Shown here piece after piece: positions 38,257 through 46,930 of a stretch of DNA of 46,930 nucleotides. The stretch lies in NCBI GenBank assembly GCA_015711725.1, contig JACVIX010000007.1, positions 1-46,930 on the forward strand, in the 5' to 3' direction. Numbering within the stretch: the first letter of the stretch is position 1; every line of letters begins with the position of its first letter. The translations under genes and the position numbers were made by a program. This stretch comes from Candidatus Geothermincola primus. GTDB lineage: Bacteria > Actinomycetota > Geothermincolia > Geothermincolales > Geothermincolaceae. Below the pieces are notes generated by a model. The model did no database searches, had not been told where the DNA came from, and saw only the letters and a program-made list of their open reading frames with translations.

Positions 38257-40962
38257 CTACTCGCCCGCCAGCAATTCCTCTTCTATGATATCCACCGCGC
38301 TAGTATAAGCCACAATGCTGCGGTGTACCATCTCTCTTGCCAAAGAGATCTTCTCCGCCAAAGCGTTCTCTTCTACCACCCCGCAAAGCTGCCGCATGAT
38401 ATCCAGCACCTGTTTCATGGAACGCACGAAGTCCCCAGCGGAAAGCTGGGGATAATTATCCACGATGTAACGCAGATCGCAACCGCCCGCCCAATCATAG
38501 ACCACCTGAAGGAAACCGGTGTCAATGGGCTTGAGAAGATCCAGACCTTCCTTCACTTCCAGCGATTTAATCCTCTCCTGATGTTCCAAGGTTAGTTTAA
38601 TTACATTACGTAAATTTATAGTTGGGAAGGTCCCTCCACCACCGGGCTTTTTCTTCCCAGCCCCCCTTTCGTTTCTCTCCCCGGAGAGAGGCGTGTCTCT
38701 CGCTTCGTAGACGAAACAGGAGAGATAGGCGGCGATTTCCTGAGGATCAAGGGGGTCCATGATTCCTTGGAATAGCGCCTCGCTCAACAGTATATCGCAC
38801 TCATTGTAGATCATGGAGAGCGCCAATCCTCGTTCGGTCAGACGGTCTCCCTCCAGATACCCCAGGCGTCTCAGGATCTCGCAGATGTTCTCCAACTTGC
38901 GGGAAACGATGTCGCTTCGGGCTTCCATCTGCCTTCCCAGGTTTTCAATCTCTCTCCTCAACTGGTTGGCCTTTCGCGCGATGCTCAAGCAGGGATCTTT
39001 ATTGACGCAGCGATGACAGGGGTGCGTCTCCAGGGCACTCCTCAACTCCTTGATCTCCTCCCTCAACCTGTGGGGGTGCTCCACATCCTCCCACGGCTCC
39101 GGAGGGGGTATCTCGAAACGGGAGAGCCATGCCCTCACTTCTTTCGCCTTTTTCTTGCTCAATCCATTGGCCAGACTTTCCTCCCAGTGACCCAGAACTT
39201 GGGGAAGGGCATTGAAGTGTTGATAATTGACATGGAGATGTCGTCCCCTTTCATCTACGGTATGCAGGCGAGGGTTGCCTCGCTGGTCCACTCCCATGGA
39301 AAGCACCATGGCCACGTGACTCCTTCCCTTACGTTGGACCACCACCACGTCCCCCACCGCCAGTTCCTGTAGCTCGTGATTGATTAATTGCACGCGTTTA
39401 CGCCTTCTCTCCTGAGCCATCTCCTTCTCCAGCCGGGATATCTCTCCCCTCTGGTGGAGGTAACTCTCTGCGTCTCCCCGCTCGCAGCTCATCTCCCCCG
39501 CCAATTTGCTCAAAAGGGATTGATGCCTGCTTCTAGCCCTCTCCAGTTTGACCACGTCCCGATCTGCGGTATACTGCGCGAAACTGGAGTTGACGATCTT
39601 TATGGACTCCCCCAAGTCATAGCTTTTAAGCAGGTTGAGCGCCATATTGTAGGAAAGCCTGAAGCTGGAAACCAAGGGAAGGCTCGCCATCCTGGCCAAT
39701 TTTTGCACTTGGTGAAAGGTGACCATAGGATGGTAGAGCACCACGCCGTTGCCCACCCGGTCCATTCCTCTGCGACCCGCCCTCCCGGTCAACTGGGTGT
39801 ATTCCGTGGAAGTAAGCAGTTCATGGGTTTCTCCGTTGAACTTAAACAGGGACTCTATAACCACCGTTTTGGCGGGCATATTTATTCCCAGAGAAAGGGT
39901 CTCGGTAGCGAAGACCACTTTGATCAAGCCCTGGGCGAAGAGGTCCTCCACAATCTCCTTGAATAGGGGAAGCATCCCCGCATGATGGGAACTGATACCT
40001 CTCTTCAAAGCCTCTAGCCATCCTTGGTAACCGAAGACCCTGAGGTCCTCCTCGGGCAGCCATTCCAAACTCGCCATCGCTTGCTCCTCAATGGAGACCT
40101 TCTCCTCCGCATTGGTAAGGTCCAGGCCTTCCTCCATGCAGTGAATGATCGCCGCGTTACAACCCGCCCGGCTGAAGATAAAATAGATGGCTGGGAGCAT
40201 TTTGGATTTAAACAGTCGGGCAACCACCTGCGATCTCCTGGGTATGAGGCTGCGGGGTCGTATGCGCTTTCCTTGATCGCCCTGCCTCCCGCTCAATTTT
40301 TTCTCATATTCCGCAACCGTCCTTTCCGACTTTTCGCTGAAGAGATTGAGCATGGCGCCGTTGATAAAATAGTAGTGACGCAGTGGCACTGGTCTCTCTT
40401 GGGTGCTCACCACTCCTACATCCCCACGGAGGGCGTTGAGCCATCCCCCGAAATCCTCGAAGTTGGAGACGGTGGCGGAGAGGGCCACGATCTTTACGGT
40501 CATCGGTAGGTGGATGATGATCTCTTCCCATACCGCCCCTCGCATTGGATCCATGAGGTAATGGCACTCGTCCAGGATCACGTATCTCAGATCATGAAGG
40601 GTATCGGAGCGCTCATAGAGCATGTTACGGAGCACCTCAGTGGTCATCACCACCACCGGAGCCTCGGGGTTGATGCTGTTATCACCGGTGAGGAGACCGG
40701 TACGGCTCAGACCATACCATGCCGAGAGGTCCCTAAATTTCTGATTGGATAGGGCCTTGATGGGGGTGGTGTAGAAAGCTTTCATCCCCTCCTCCATTGC
40801 CCGGGCGATGGCGTACTCGGCAACCACGGTCTTTCCAGCCCCGGTGGGCGCCACCACCAGGACCGACTGGTCTTCCTTCAGATACTGAATCGCTTTCTCC
40901 TGGAAGGGGTCGAGGGCGAATCCATACCGTTCTTTGAAATCTTCTTCTTCTCTCAGCTCCAT
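38257..40962 (-). CDS. SKI2/Mtr4-like DExH-box helicase (HelY-type)
   Basis: A 901-residue helicase. Walker A APTGAGKT (38-45), motif Ia TTPIKALSNQK, DECH box (131-134), SATVSNF (motif III), SSHHAGMLP, and motif VI QLTGRAGRRGMD define the SKI2 core. A middle region with a Cys set CHRCVNKDPC near 650-665 and a coiled coil precede the C-terminal helical DSHCT-like domain (NVIKLTLEHQERIKSLEVKEGLDLLKP, part). Such enzymes unwind RNA with ATP; the actinobacterial HelY group is the likely relative. The ribosome binding site is weak. An exact TTAC-N5-GTAA motif lies within the coding sequence. Upstream gene of the zinc-ribbon membrane protein. Confidence 0.93.
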   Translation of the reverse strand: MELREEEDFKERYGFALDPFQEKAIQYLKEDQSVLVVAPTGAGKTVVAEYAIARAMEEGMKAFYTTPIKALSNQKFRDLSAWYGLSRTGLLTGDNSINPEAPVVVMTTEVLRNMLYERSDTLHDLRYVILDECHYLMDPMRGAVWEEIIIHLPMTVKIVALSATVSNFEDFGGWLNALRGDVGVVSTQERPVPLRHYYFINGAMLNLFSEKSERTVAEYEKKLSGRQGDQGKRIRPRSLIPRRSQVVARLFKSKMLPAIYFIFSRAGCNAAIIHCMEEGLDLTNAEEKVSIEEQAMASLEWLPEEDLRVFGYQGWLEALKRGISSHHAGMLPLFKEIVEDLFAQGLIKVVFATETLSLGINMPAKTVVIESLFKFNGETHELLTSTEYTQLTGRAGRRGMDRVGNGVVLYHPMVTFHQVQKLARMASLPLVSSFRLSYNMALNLLKSYDLGESIKIVNSSFAQYTADRDVVKLERARSRHQSLLSKLAGEMSCERGDAESYLHQRGEISRLEKEMAQERRRKRVQLINHELQELAVGDVVVVQRKGRSHVAMVLSMGVDQRGNPRLHTVDERGRHLHVNYQHFNALPQVLGHWEESLANGLSKKKAKEVRAWLSRFEIPPPEPWEDVEHPHRLREEIKELRSALETHPCHRCVNKDPCLSIARKANQLRREIENLGRQMEARSDIVSRKLENICEILRRLGYLEGDRLTERGLALSMIYNECDILLSEALFQGIMDPLDPQEIAAYLSCFVYEARDTPLSGERNERGAGKKKPGGGGTFPTINLRNVIKLTLEHQERIKSLEVKEGLDLLKPIDTGFLQVVYDWAGGCDLRYIVDNYPQLSAGDFVRSMKQVLDIMRQLCGVVEENALAEKISLAREMVHRSIVAYTSAVDIIEEELLAGE
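38601..38613. repeat. TTAC-N5-GTAA palindrome inside helicase gene
   Basis: TTACATTACGTAA in the codons for INLRNVI, flanked by AT-rich sequence. Exact match to the motif. Confidence 0.5.
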
Positions 40963-41074
40963 AGTCCTATTTTACCCCATGGAGAAAGGAGCTACACGGC
41001 GGCGTTGCGAGGCACGTTCCGTTTCGTTCCCTTGTTTATTCGGGCAGGTGGGTAACATGAGGAGTTACGGATTG

Positions 41075-41087
41075 TAATTTGCTGTAA
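41075..41087. repeat. TTAC-N5-GTAA palindrome (TTACGGATTGTAA)
   Basis: Exact motif match about 113 bases upstream of the helicase ATG. Confidence 0.5.
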
Positions 41088-41463
41088 ACTTTCCGTTCCC
41101 ACTCCCTTGTTTATACCTTTTCCCAGCGAGGCACCAATTCCTTAAGCCTGGGATATGATGGGATAAGCGAGGGGCAAGATAGGAGAGGGAAAACCACCCC
41201 AAAATGACAAGCTCAACTCGCCCATCGACGCTCTTGCCGCTCCGGATAAACCTTTCTGATTCCAGTACTGAAAAAACATCTTGAAAAACATCTAATTTAT
41301 TTTTAGGGGGCAGTTTCAGCCTTGCGCCCGATCCCATTTTCAACCATGGATTTTCAACCTGGAATAAATAAAGAATAAGATGACGGGACTGGATTCAACC
41401 AAGCTCCATAATCGGGTTTTAAATCGTTACTTTTTTAATCCTAGAGAACGCCATGGGAAAGAT

Positions 41464-41492
41464 TTGACGGACCGTCGCCTTTAGAGTTAAAT
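41464..41492 (+). promoter_or_regulatory. Candidate promoter of the MBL gene
   Basis: TTGACG and TTAAAT with a 17-base spacer, and an 11-bp palindrome GACGGACCGTC at the -35. Predicted leader of about 175 bases. Confidence 0.25.
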
Positions 41493-41674
41493 AAAAGATT
41501 GCCAAGCAATGACACCGGCTAAAGTGGGAAGATGTCGGTTTTCCCTTATTTCCTTAAAAAGGATATATCTTTCGCCAACACTACGAAAGCGGAGCTCTAT
41601 CAGGTCAGATCCGAGTAAGGAAGGCATCGTTACAATTTAAAATAAGAATTTGACTGGGAGAGAAGGGGGGAGAG

Positions 41675-42364
41675 ATGGGAGATATCATACCGATAAGAAC
41701 CGCTATCGCCAACTGCTACCTAGTAAGGGGGGAAAGGCCTTACCTAGTGGACACTAATACCCCCAGGGGTAAAGCCAAGATCTCGCGGGCTATCAGCCAA
41801 GCGGGCCTGAAGCCCTCGGAAATTTCCTATATACTCATCACCCATTACCACTTCGACCACACCGGGAGCCTGGCGGAACTGAAGAAAGAAACCGGCGCTA
41901 AGGTGGCGGCGGGAGCGGAAGACGTCCCTTTTATCGAAGGCCGGGAACCTATGCCCGTGGCCAGCGACCTCACCCGCATGGGAAGGATTGCCCGGAAGAT
42001 GCCTCAGGCTCTCTTTAAATATCAACGTTTCCGCCCCTGCGAGGTGGATATTTCCTTAAAAGATGGGGAGAGCTTGGAGGATCTGGGTTTGGAGATAATC
42101 GCTTTGCCTGGACACACCCCAGGGGGTATCGCTTTCGTTGACCGGGATAAGAACCTCGCCTTCATAGGGGACTTGGTCTCCAACTACTTGGGGCGCCCTG
42201 GCTATCCCTATCTCATGTACAGCCAAAGTTTGCAGCAGATACAGCAGTCCATAAGGAGACTGGCCCAGCTTGACTTGGATTTCCTCTACCCCGGACATGG
42301 CAAGATCATCGGTCCCAGGGCTTCCCAGATACTTGAGGATTTTCTCAAGAAAAAAGGGCTTTAA
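41675..42364 (+). CDS. MBL-fold metallo-hydrolase
   Basis: A 229-residue protein; AAGGGGGGAGAG precedes the ATG. Metal-binding motif HYHFDH (57-62: His57, His59, Asp61, His62), a further His in LPGHTPGG, Asp in FIGDLVS and His in YPGHGK complete the dinuclear site. It is a small soluble hydrolase of the glyoxalase II/lactonase-like group. The substrate could be a thioester, lactone or phosphodiester; sequence alone does not tell. Single gene. Confidence 0.92.
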   Translation: MGDIIPIRTAIANCYLVRGERPYLVDTNTPRGKAKISRAISQAGLKPSEISYILITHYHFDHTGSLAELKKETGAKVAAGAEDVPFIEGREPMPVASDLTRMGRIARKMPQALFKYQRFRPCEVDISLKDGESLEDLGLEIIALPGHTPGGIAFVDRDKNLAFIGDLVSNYLGRPGYPYLMYSQSLQQIQQSIRRLAQLDLDFLYPGHGKIIGPRASQILEDFLKKKGL

Positions 42365-43854
<1,490 letters not shown>

Positions 43855-43859
43855 TTTCA

Positions 43860-43872
43860 TTACATATTGTAA
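43860..43872. repeat. TTAC-N5-GTAA palindrome (TTACATATTGTAA)
   Basis: Exact motif match starting six bases after the sugar-reductase stop and ending 16 bases before the DUF268 ATG. Confidence 0.5.
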
Positions 43873-43887
43873 ATATCTTTATCGAAA

Positions 43888-44670
43888 ATGAATGTCATCA
43901 AAAGATTAGCATGGCGAACTCCTGGTTTCCGCAGTCTTTATGACTGGGGCACCAGGAAATTTCCCTATCTGGGCTTCCTCAACGACTTTCGCCGTTTCAA
44001 AAAAATGTCCCATCAAAAGGAGGAGCGATTCCCCATAAAGTGGAAAGATCGTTACCCCTGCCTAATGGATAAAACCGCTTCTGCCTCATTTGATCGGCAC
44101 TACCTATATCACACCGCTTGGGCGGCGAGAGTCCTAGCTCTCCGAAGGCCCGCATTCCACGTGGATATCTCCTCTTTTCTTTATTTCTCCGCTTTGGTCT
44201 CCGCATTTATCCCCATCCAGTTCTATGACTTGAGGCCAGCGCAGATTCAGCTGGAGAACTTCTCATCGGGACAAGCGAATTTGCTTGATCTCCCATTTGA
44301 GGACGAAACCATTCCCTCTCTCTCTTGTATGCACGTTTTAGAACATGTAGGGCTGGGAAGATACGGGGATGCCTTGGACCCCGATGGAGACCTGAAAGCC
44401 ATGTCCGAACTAAAGCGAGTGCTTGCGCCAGGAGGGTCCCTGTTGCTAGTGGTGCCGGTAGGAAAGCCCAGGATCATGTTCAACGCGCACCGCATCTACT
44501 CTTGCGCTCAGATTATTAGCTATTTCTCTGACCTTGCCCTGGAGGAGTTCGCCCTCATCCCTGACCAGGATGAAGGGGGCAGAAGGGGCATTATCCGCGA
44601 CGCCCCTGAAGAACTTGCCCAGGAGCAAGAATACGGCTGTGGATGTTTTCACTTTTCAAAAAGGGTTTAA
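43888..44670 (+). CDS. DUF268 family protein (methyltransferase-like fold)
   Basis: A 260-residue protein with HYLYHTAWAARVLA, then VDISSFLYFSALVSAF, then ANLLDLPFEDETIPSLSCMHVLEHVGLGRYGD (seen as shorter blocks) and APGGSLLLVVPVG. The last block is class-I SAM methyltransferase-like (LPF, HVLEH, LKRVLAPGG), as in DUF268. Function unproven; members occur in surface polysaccharide clusters. No ribosome binding site is visible before ATG 43888, and the palindrome at 43860-43872 occupies that place, so expression may depend on translation from the preceding gene or be regulated. Confidence 0.82.
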   Translation: MNVIKRLAWRTPGFRSLYDWGTRKFPYLGFLNDFRRFKKMSHQKEERFPIKWKDRYPCLMDKTASASFDRHYLYHTAWAARVLALRRPAFHVDISSFLYFSALVSAFIPIQFYDLRPAQIQLENFSSGQANLLDLPFEDETIPSLSCMHVLEHVGLGRYGDALDPDGDLKAMSELKRVLAPGGSLLLVVPVGKPRIMFNAHRIYSCAQIISYFSDLALEEFALIPDQDEGGRRGIIRDAPEELAQEQEYGCGCFHFSKRV

Positions 44671-44997
44671 CATAGTCTTGCTCAAGCATGAGGTCATTTC
44701 TTCTTTAATACGCTAGGCTTAGACGCTTATCATCACGTAGCCATTAACTGAACGATAAAGATCTCTCGGTTGCCAGAGTGAAGGATCGAAATTCTCCAAG
44801 AATGAACGGAAATCTATCAAAATTCTATTCAGATCGATAAAATCGCACCGAGATTAATAGAATAAAGAAAAGGATTTGTATCTCACACACAGGATTATAA
44901 AGAAAAGCCGAGTGGGAGAATTCTGTTCAAATCGCCCTCTTGCCACGGCGCCTTCATTCAAGGAAAAGTCAGTGTGCCCGTAAGCGCATAGGTAAAC
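44671..44997. other. Convergent spacer, no gene seen
   Basis: 327 AT-rich bases between the DUF268 gene and the glycosyltransferase stop. No clear terminator hairpin or ORF with a ribosome binding site. Confidence 0.4.
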
Positions 44998-45957
44998 TCA
45001 TCGAGATTTTCCCATTGAATAATAAGATATCCTGCTCCTCGCCCAAAGTAGCGGTTTTTCCAGAAGGGGTCCTTTAAAAAGCATCTTCGCGTATTCCTCC
45101 GGGGTGATGGCTTTTCCAGTTCTTCCCATCTCCCCGGATTTCAAGTGCAACGGTCTGCTCTCCAGGTTCTCGAACCAAGTGTTTCTCCCCTCACGACCCA
45201 TGATATAATCCACGTCTTCGTCCACGATAAGGTGAAGAAAGGGAATGAGCACCTGCAGAGCGATAAGGGAGATCATCCCTTTCTTGGACTCCCTAACCCA
45301 TAGCGACTCATGTCCCACCCGGTGATAATAAAAGGTTCCGCGCACAACCATCATCTGGGATCCGCTGGCCAGTTGGCGAATGCCGAATCCCCAAGCATCT
45401 AGCCCTAAGGCGAACTCGGGATAGCCCCCCGCCTTCTCCCAGCTCTCCTTGGTGTACAGGTAATTACCGCTGCAGCAGGGGTTGACATTCCCGGCGAGGC
45501 AGTCGGCCAGGGTGATCCGCCCCGCCTTGAATTTCCACTTGTGGGAGATGGAGGTGATGCTATCCTGGAAAAAACGAAGCTCCCGGAAGGAAATGGCGTC
45601 GACCCCATATCTTTTTAGAGCGCGCCTCAACAAGAAAACGCTCCCTGGATAAAGAATATTGTCCGCGTCCAGGCAGAAGATCAAGTCATTTTTGGCTATT
45701 TCCACAGCTGTGTTTCTGGCCGCTGAGGTCCCCTTGTTCCTTGAATGGGAGGTGATAACTATGCCAGGATATCTATCCCCCAACTTTTGAATTATCTCTA
45801 GGGTGGAATCGGTGGAACCGTCATCCACTATCACCAGTTCGTCCCTTTCATAAAAATTGCCCTCCATGATGGAGAGCACCGACTCCTCCAAGAAGTCCTG
45901 GGCGTTATAGGCGGGCATTACGAAGCTTAAGCCTTGGCCGCCATTCCTAATTCGCAT
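44998..45957 (-). CDS. Family 2 glycosyltransferase
   Basis: A 319-residue GT-A enzyme; GGAGG lies five bases before the ATG. VMPAYNAQDFLEESVLS begins the domain, VDDGSTDST is the nucleotide-binding element and CLDADN the DxD-like metal motif near 95. A second acidic/aromatic acceptor region (GGYPEFALGLDAWGFGIRQ) follows. The C-terminal 90 residues are helical and probably membrane-associated. It transfers a sugar from a nucleotide sugar to a surface glycan or lipid; donor and acceptor are unknown. Confidence 0.92.
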   Translation of the reverse strand: MRIRNGGQGLSFVMPAYNAQDFLEESVLSIMEGNFYERDELVIVDDGSTDSTLEIIQKLGDRYPGIVITSHSRNKGTSAARNTAVEIAKNDLIFCLDADNILYPGSVFLLRRALKRYGVDAISFRELRFFQDSITSISHKWKFKAGRITLADCLAGNVNPCCSGNYLYTKESWEKAGGYPEFALGLDAWGFGIRQLASGSQMMVVRGTFYYHRVGHESLWVRESKKGMISLIALQVLIPFLHLIVDEDVDYIMGREGRNTWFENLESRPLHLKSGEMGRTGKAITPEEYAKMLFKGPLLEKPLLWARSRISYYSMGKSR

Positions 45958-46400
45958 TTTACCTCCACGTATATCATCTTTTTCGCCTAATTCTCATCTC
46001 CATCTCGCTCCCCTATCCGCGACAAACAGCGATCGAACATTTGGGCGAGACGCTCTTACCTTCCCTCTTCCCGATAACGGCATCATCTTCGAAAGATGAA
46101 AAGCCCGATTTTGAACCCTGCGATCTTAAGTAAGCGAAAAAGATTGCTTGCCATCAATATACAATATAACCTAACTAATTAAAAATATTTTACATCTACC
46201 CGTGATCACAAGAAGTGCCCAAGAATTTGAGGCAACTTATTGCTTTATATAGCGTATATAGCGTTCTTGCTAGACCAGCAAATTCCCAAACTGGAAAGAA
46301 CCCCTCACCAATAGAAGTACCACCAAAAGCCATTCCTATTGAAAAAACTCGAGACGGTGTAATAATATGAGTCAAAAACAGGAGGTCAAGCAGGGCGAAG
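45958..46400. other. Divergent intergenic with short tandem repeat
   Basis: 443 bases between two divergent glycosyltransferase genes. It contains a 9-bp tandem repeat at 46246-46263 and a minus-strand 70-codon ORF (46196-46408), discussed under findings. No other gene seen. Confidence 0.4.
46246..46263. repeat. Two tandem copies of TATATAGCG
   Basis: Perfect 2 x 9 bp direct repeat in the AT-rich spacer. Confidence 0.7.
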
Positions 46401-46930
46401 ATGCGCATATTCTATGCTTCCGATACCACTCCTAACGCTTTCTTCCAGTCCAACTTGTGGCGCAACAACCTCTATCTCCCCTTAGTGGACCTGGGCCACG
46501 AGGTGATGGAATTCCAGTATGACCTGCGCGAAACCTTTCAACGCTTGGACCCGGAGATACCCGAAAACCGGGAATTCATAAAAAACAACCGGCCCCGGGT
46601 GACGGACGAGCTTTTACGACAAATCAGAAAAGCCCACGCCTCTAAACCCATAGATCTCTTCTTTAGTTATTTCTACGACGCTTGTGTCCTGCCAGAAGCT
46701 ATCGACGAGATCAAAGCCATGGGAATCACCACGGTGAACTGGTACTGCAACGGGGCCAATTTATTACGTCTTGTAAAAGAAATAGCGCCCCGCTACGACT
46801 GGTGCCTGGTGCCGGAGAAGTTTCGCCTGGAAGAATACAAGAAAATGGGAGCTCGACCCATATATTGCCAGGAGGCGGCCAACCCTAACATCTACAAACC
46901 CTATGACCTGCCGGTGGAATTCGACGTCAC
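46401..46930 (+). CDS. CgeB-like glycosyltransferase, N-terminal part (cut by window edge)
   Basis: An open frame of about 176 codons from ATG 46401 to the right edge. It starts MRIFYASDTTPNAFFQSNLW, followed by LVDLGHEVMEFQYDLRE, PIDLFFSYFYDACVLPE, then TTVNWYCNGAN and DWCLVPEKFRLEEYKKMGA and IYCQEAANPNIY. This is the N-terminal Rossmann half of CgeB/DUF3880-type GT-B glycosyltransferases. The catalytic C-terminal domain is beyond the window. AGGAGG lies about 15 bases before the ATG, somewhat far. An exact TTAC-N5-GTAA motif lies within it at 46764-46776. Confidence 0.85.
   Translation, partial: MRIFYASDTTPNAFFQSNLWRNNLYLPLVDLGHEVMEFQYDLRETFQRLDPEIPENREFIKNNRPRVTDELLRQIRKAHASKPIDLFFSYFYDACVLPEAIDEIKAMGITTVNWYCNGANLLRLVKEIAPRYDWCLVPEKFRLEEYKKMGARPIYCQEAANPNIYKPYDLPVEFDV
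46764..46776. repeat. TTAC-N5-GTAA palindrome inside glycosyltransferase gene
   Basis: TTACGTCTTGTAA in the codons for LLRLVK. Exact outer arms, less symmetrical centre. Confidence 0.4.

Larger units (their letters stand above)
40963..41674. other. Long intergenic region (712 bases), no supported gene
   Basis: Divergent spacer between helicase and MBL genes. It holds TTACGGATTGTAA (41075-41087), a promoter-like TTGACG-N17-TTAAAT (41464-41492) and the palindrome GACGG-A-CCGTC overlapping that -35. A 92-codon minus-strand ORF (41065-41343) lacks a good ribosome binding site and was not accepted. No RNA family was recognised, but the length leaves room for one. Confidence 0.45.

Noticed and set aside
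38450-38461. Second copy of GGATAATTATCC, as in the palindrome after the GerMN gene.
   Set aside because: It lies within helicase codons and shared 12-mers are expected by chance in 47 kb.
41065-41343. 92-codon minus-strand ORF in the spacer upstream of the helicase gene.
   Set aside because: No good ribosome binding site, no recognisable domain, composition like noncoding sequence.
41290-41345. On the minus strand the string CGCAAGGCTGAAACT matches a conserved 16S rRNA segment.
   Set aside because: The match is only about 15 bases; flanking sequence does not continue as 16S rRNA, so it is taken as chance.

Overview
This 46.9 kb window reads as chromosomal DNA from a deep-branching, probably anaerobic or facultatively anaerobic member of the Actinomycetota. 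This is inferred from gene content and was not tested by any search. Actinobacterial hints are the UPF0182 membrane protein, a class E-type sortase, a HelY/Mtr4-like SKI2 helicase, a GNAT protein with an extra N-terminal domain, DUF2804, and an initiator tRNA ending GCU-A-CCA. Anaerobic hints are a CooC nickel-insertion ATPase, an NfnA-like flavoprotein, a short MetE-type methyltransferase, a dicluster ferredoxin and two DUF2148 Fe-S proteins. GC content looks close to even, with AT-rich spacers. Most starts have strong purine-rich ribosome binding sites, and several genes appear to use GTG or TTG. No rRNA, prophage, insertion sequence or CRISPR array was seen.

Layout. 1-2.3 kb (minus): a DUF35 OB-fold protein and two thiolase-like proteins, the last cut by the window edge, preceded by an unlisted 33-codon ORF. 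2.4-3.5 kb (plus): initiator tRNA with terminator, then a sortase. 3.6-8.7 kb (minus): UPF0182 protein, a sirtuin, and an internally duplicated CxxC protein of unknown function. 9.1-15.5 kb (minus): a five-gene run of SCP2 protein, two paired Cys-rich DUF2148 proteins, acyl-CoA synthetase and acyl-CoA dehydrogenase, with an amidase upstream. 15.8-17.9 kb (plus): a two-domain VOC protein and a DUF2804 protein. 18-19.9 kb (minus): an ATC-hydrolase-like protein and two overlapping PHP-domain paralogues. 20.6-23 kb (plus): a GerMN lipoprotein and a polysaccharide flippase. 23.2-26.9 kb (minus): P-type ATPase overlapping a glycerate kinase. 27.2-28.8 kb (minus): cooC coupled to an NfnA-like reductase. 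29.2-31.7 kb (plus): a pyridine nucleotide-disulphide oxidoreductase and a GNAT protein. 32-41 kb (minus): MetE-like protein, glutaredoxin, Crp/Fnr regulator, ferredoxin with strong terminator, DUF2085, Clp1-like kinase, PLP enzyme, zinc-ribbon membrane protein and helicase. 41.7-46.9 kb: MBL hydrolase, then a surface-sugar region (GDP-fucose-synthase-like reductase, DUF268 protein, two glycosyltransferases, the last truncated).

How the parts may work together. Two acyl-CoA modules on the same strand in the first 14 kb (thiolase-like/DUF35 and SCP2/DUF2148/ACS/ACAD) suggest breakdown or remodelling of a lipid- or sterol-like acid. Both thiolase-like proteins lack the usual nucleophilic Cys and so may be C-C lyases, not thiolases. 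The middle of the window carries C1/redox accessory genes whose catalytic partners (CODH, NfnB) lie outside it. The right end builds or decorates surface polysaccharide. A 13-bp inverted repeat TTAC-N5-GTAA recurs through the window and is not explained by any annotated gene.
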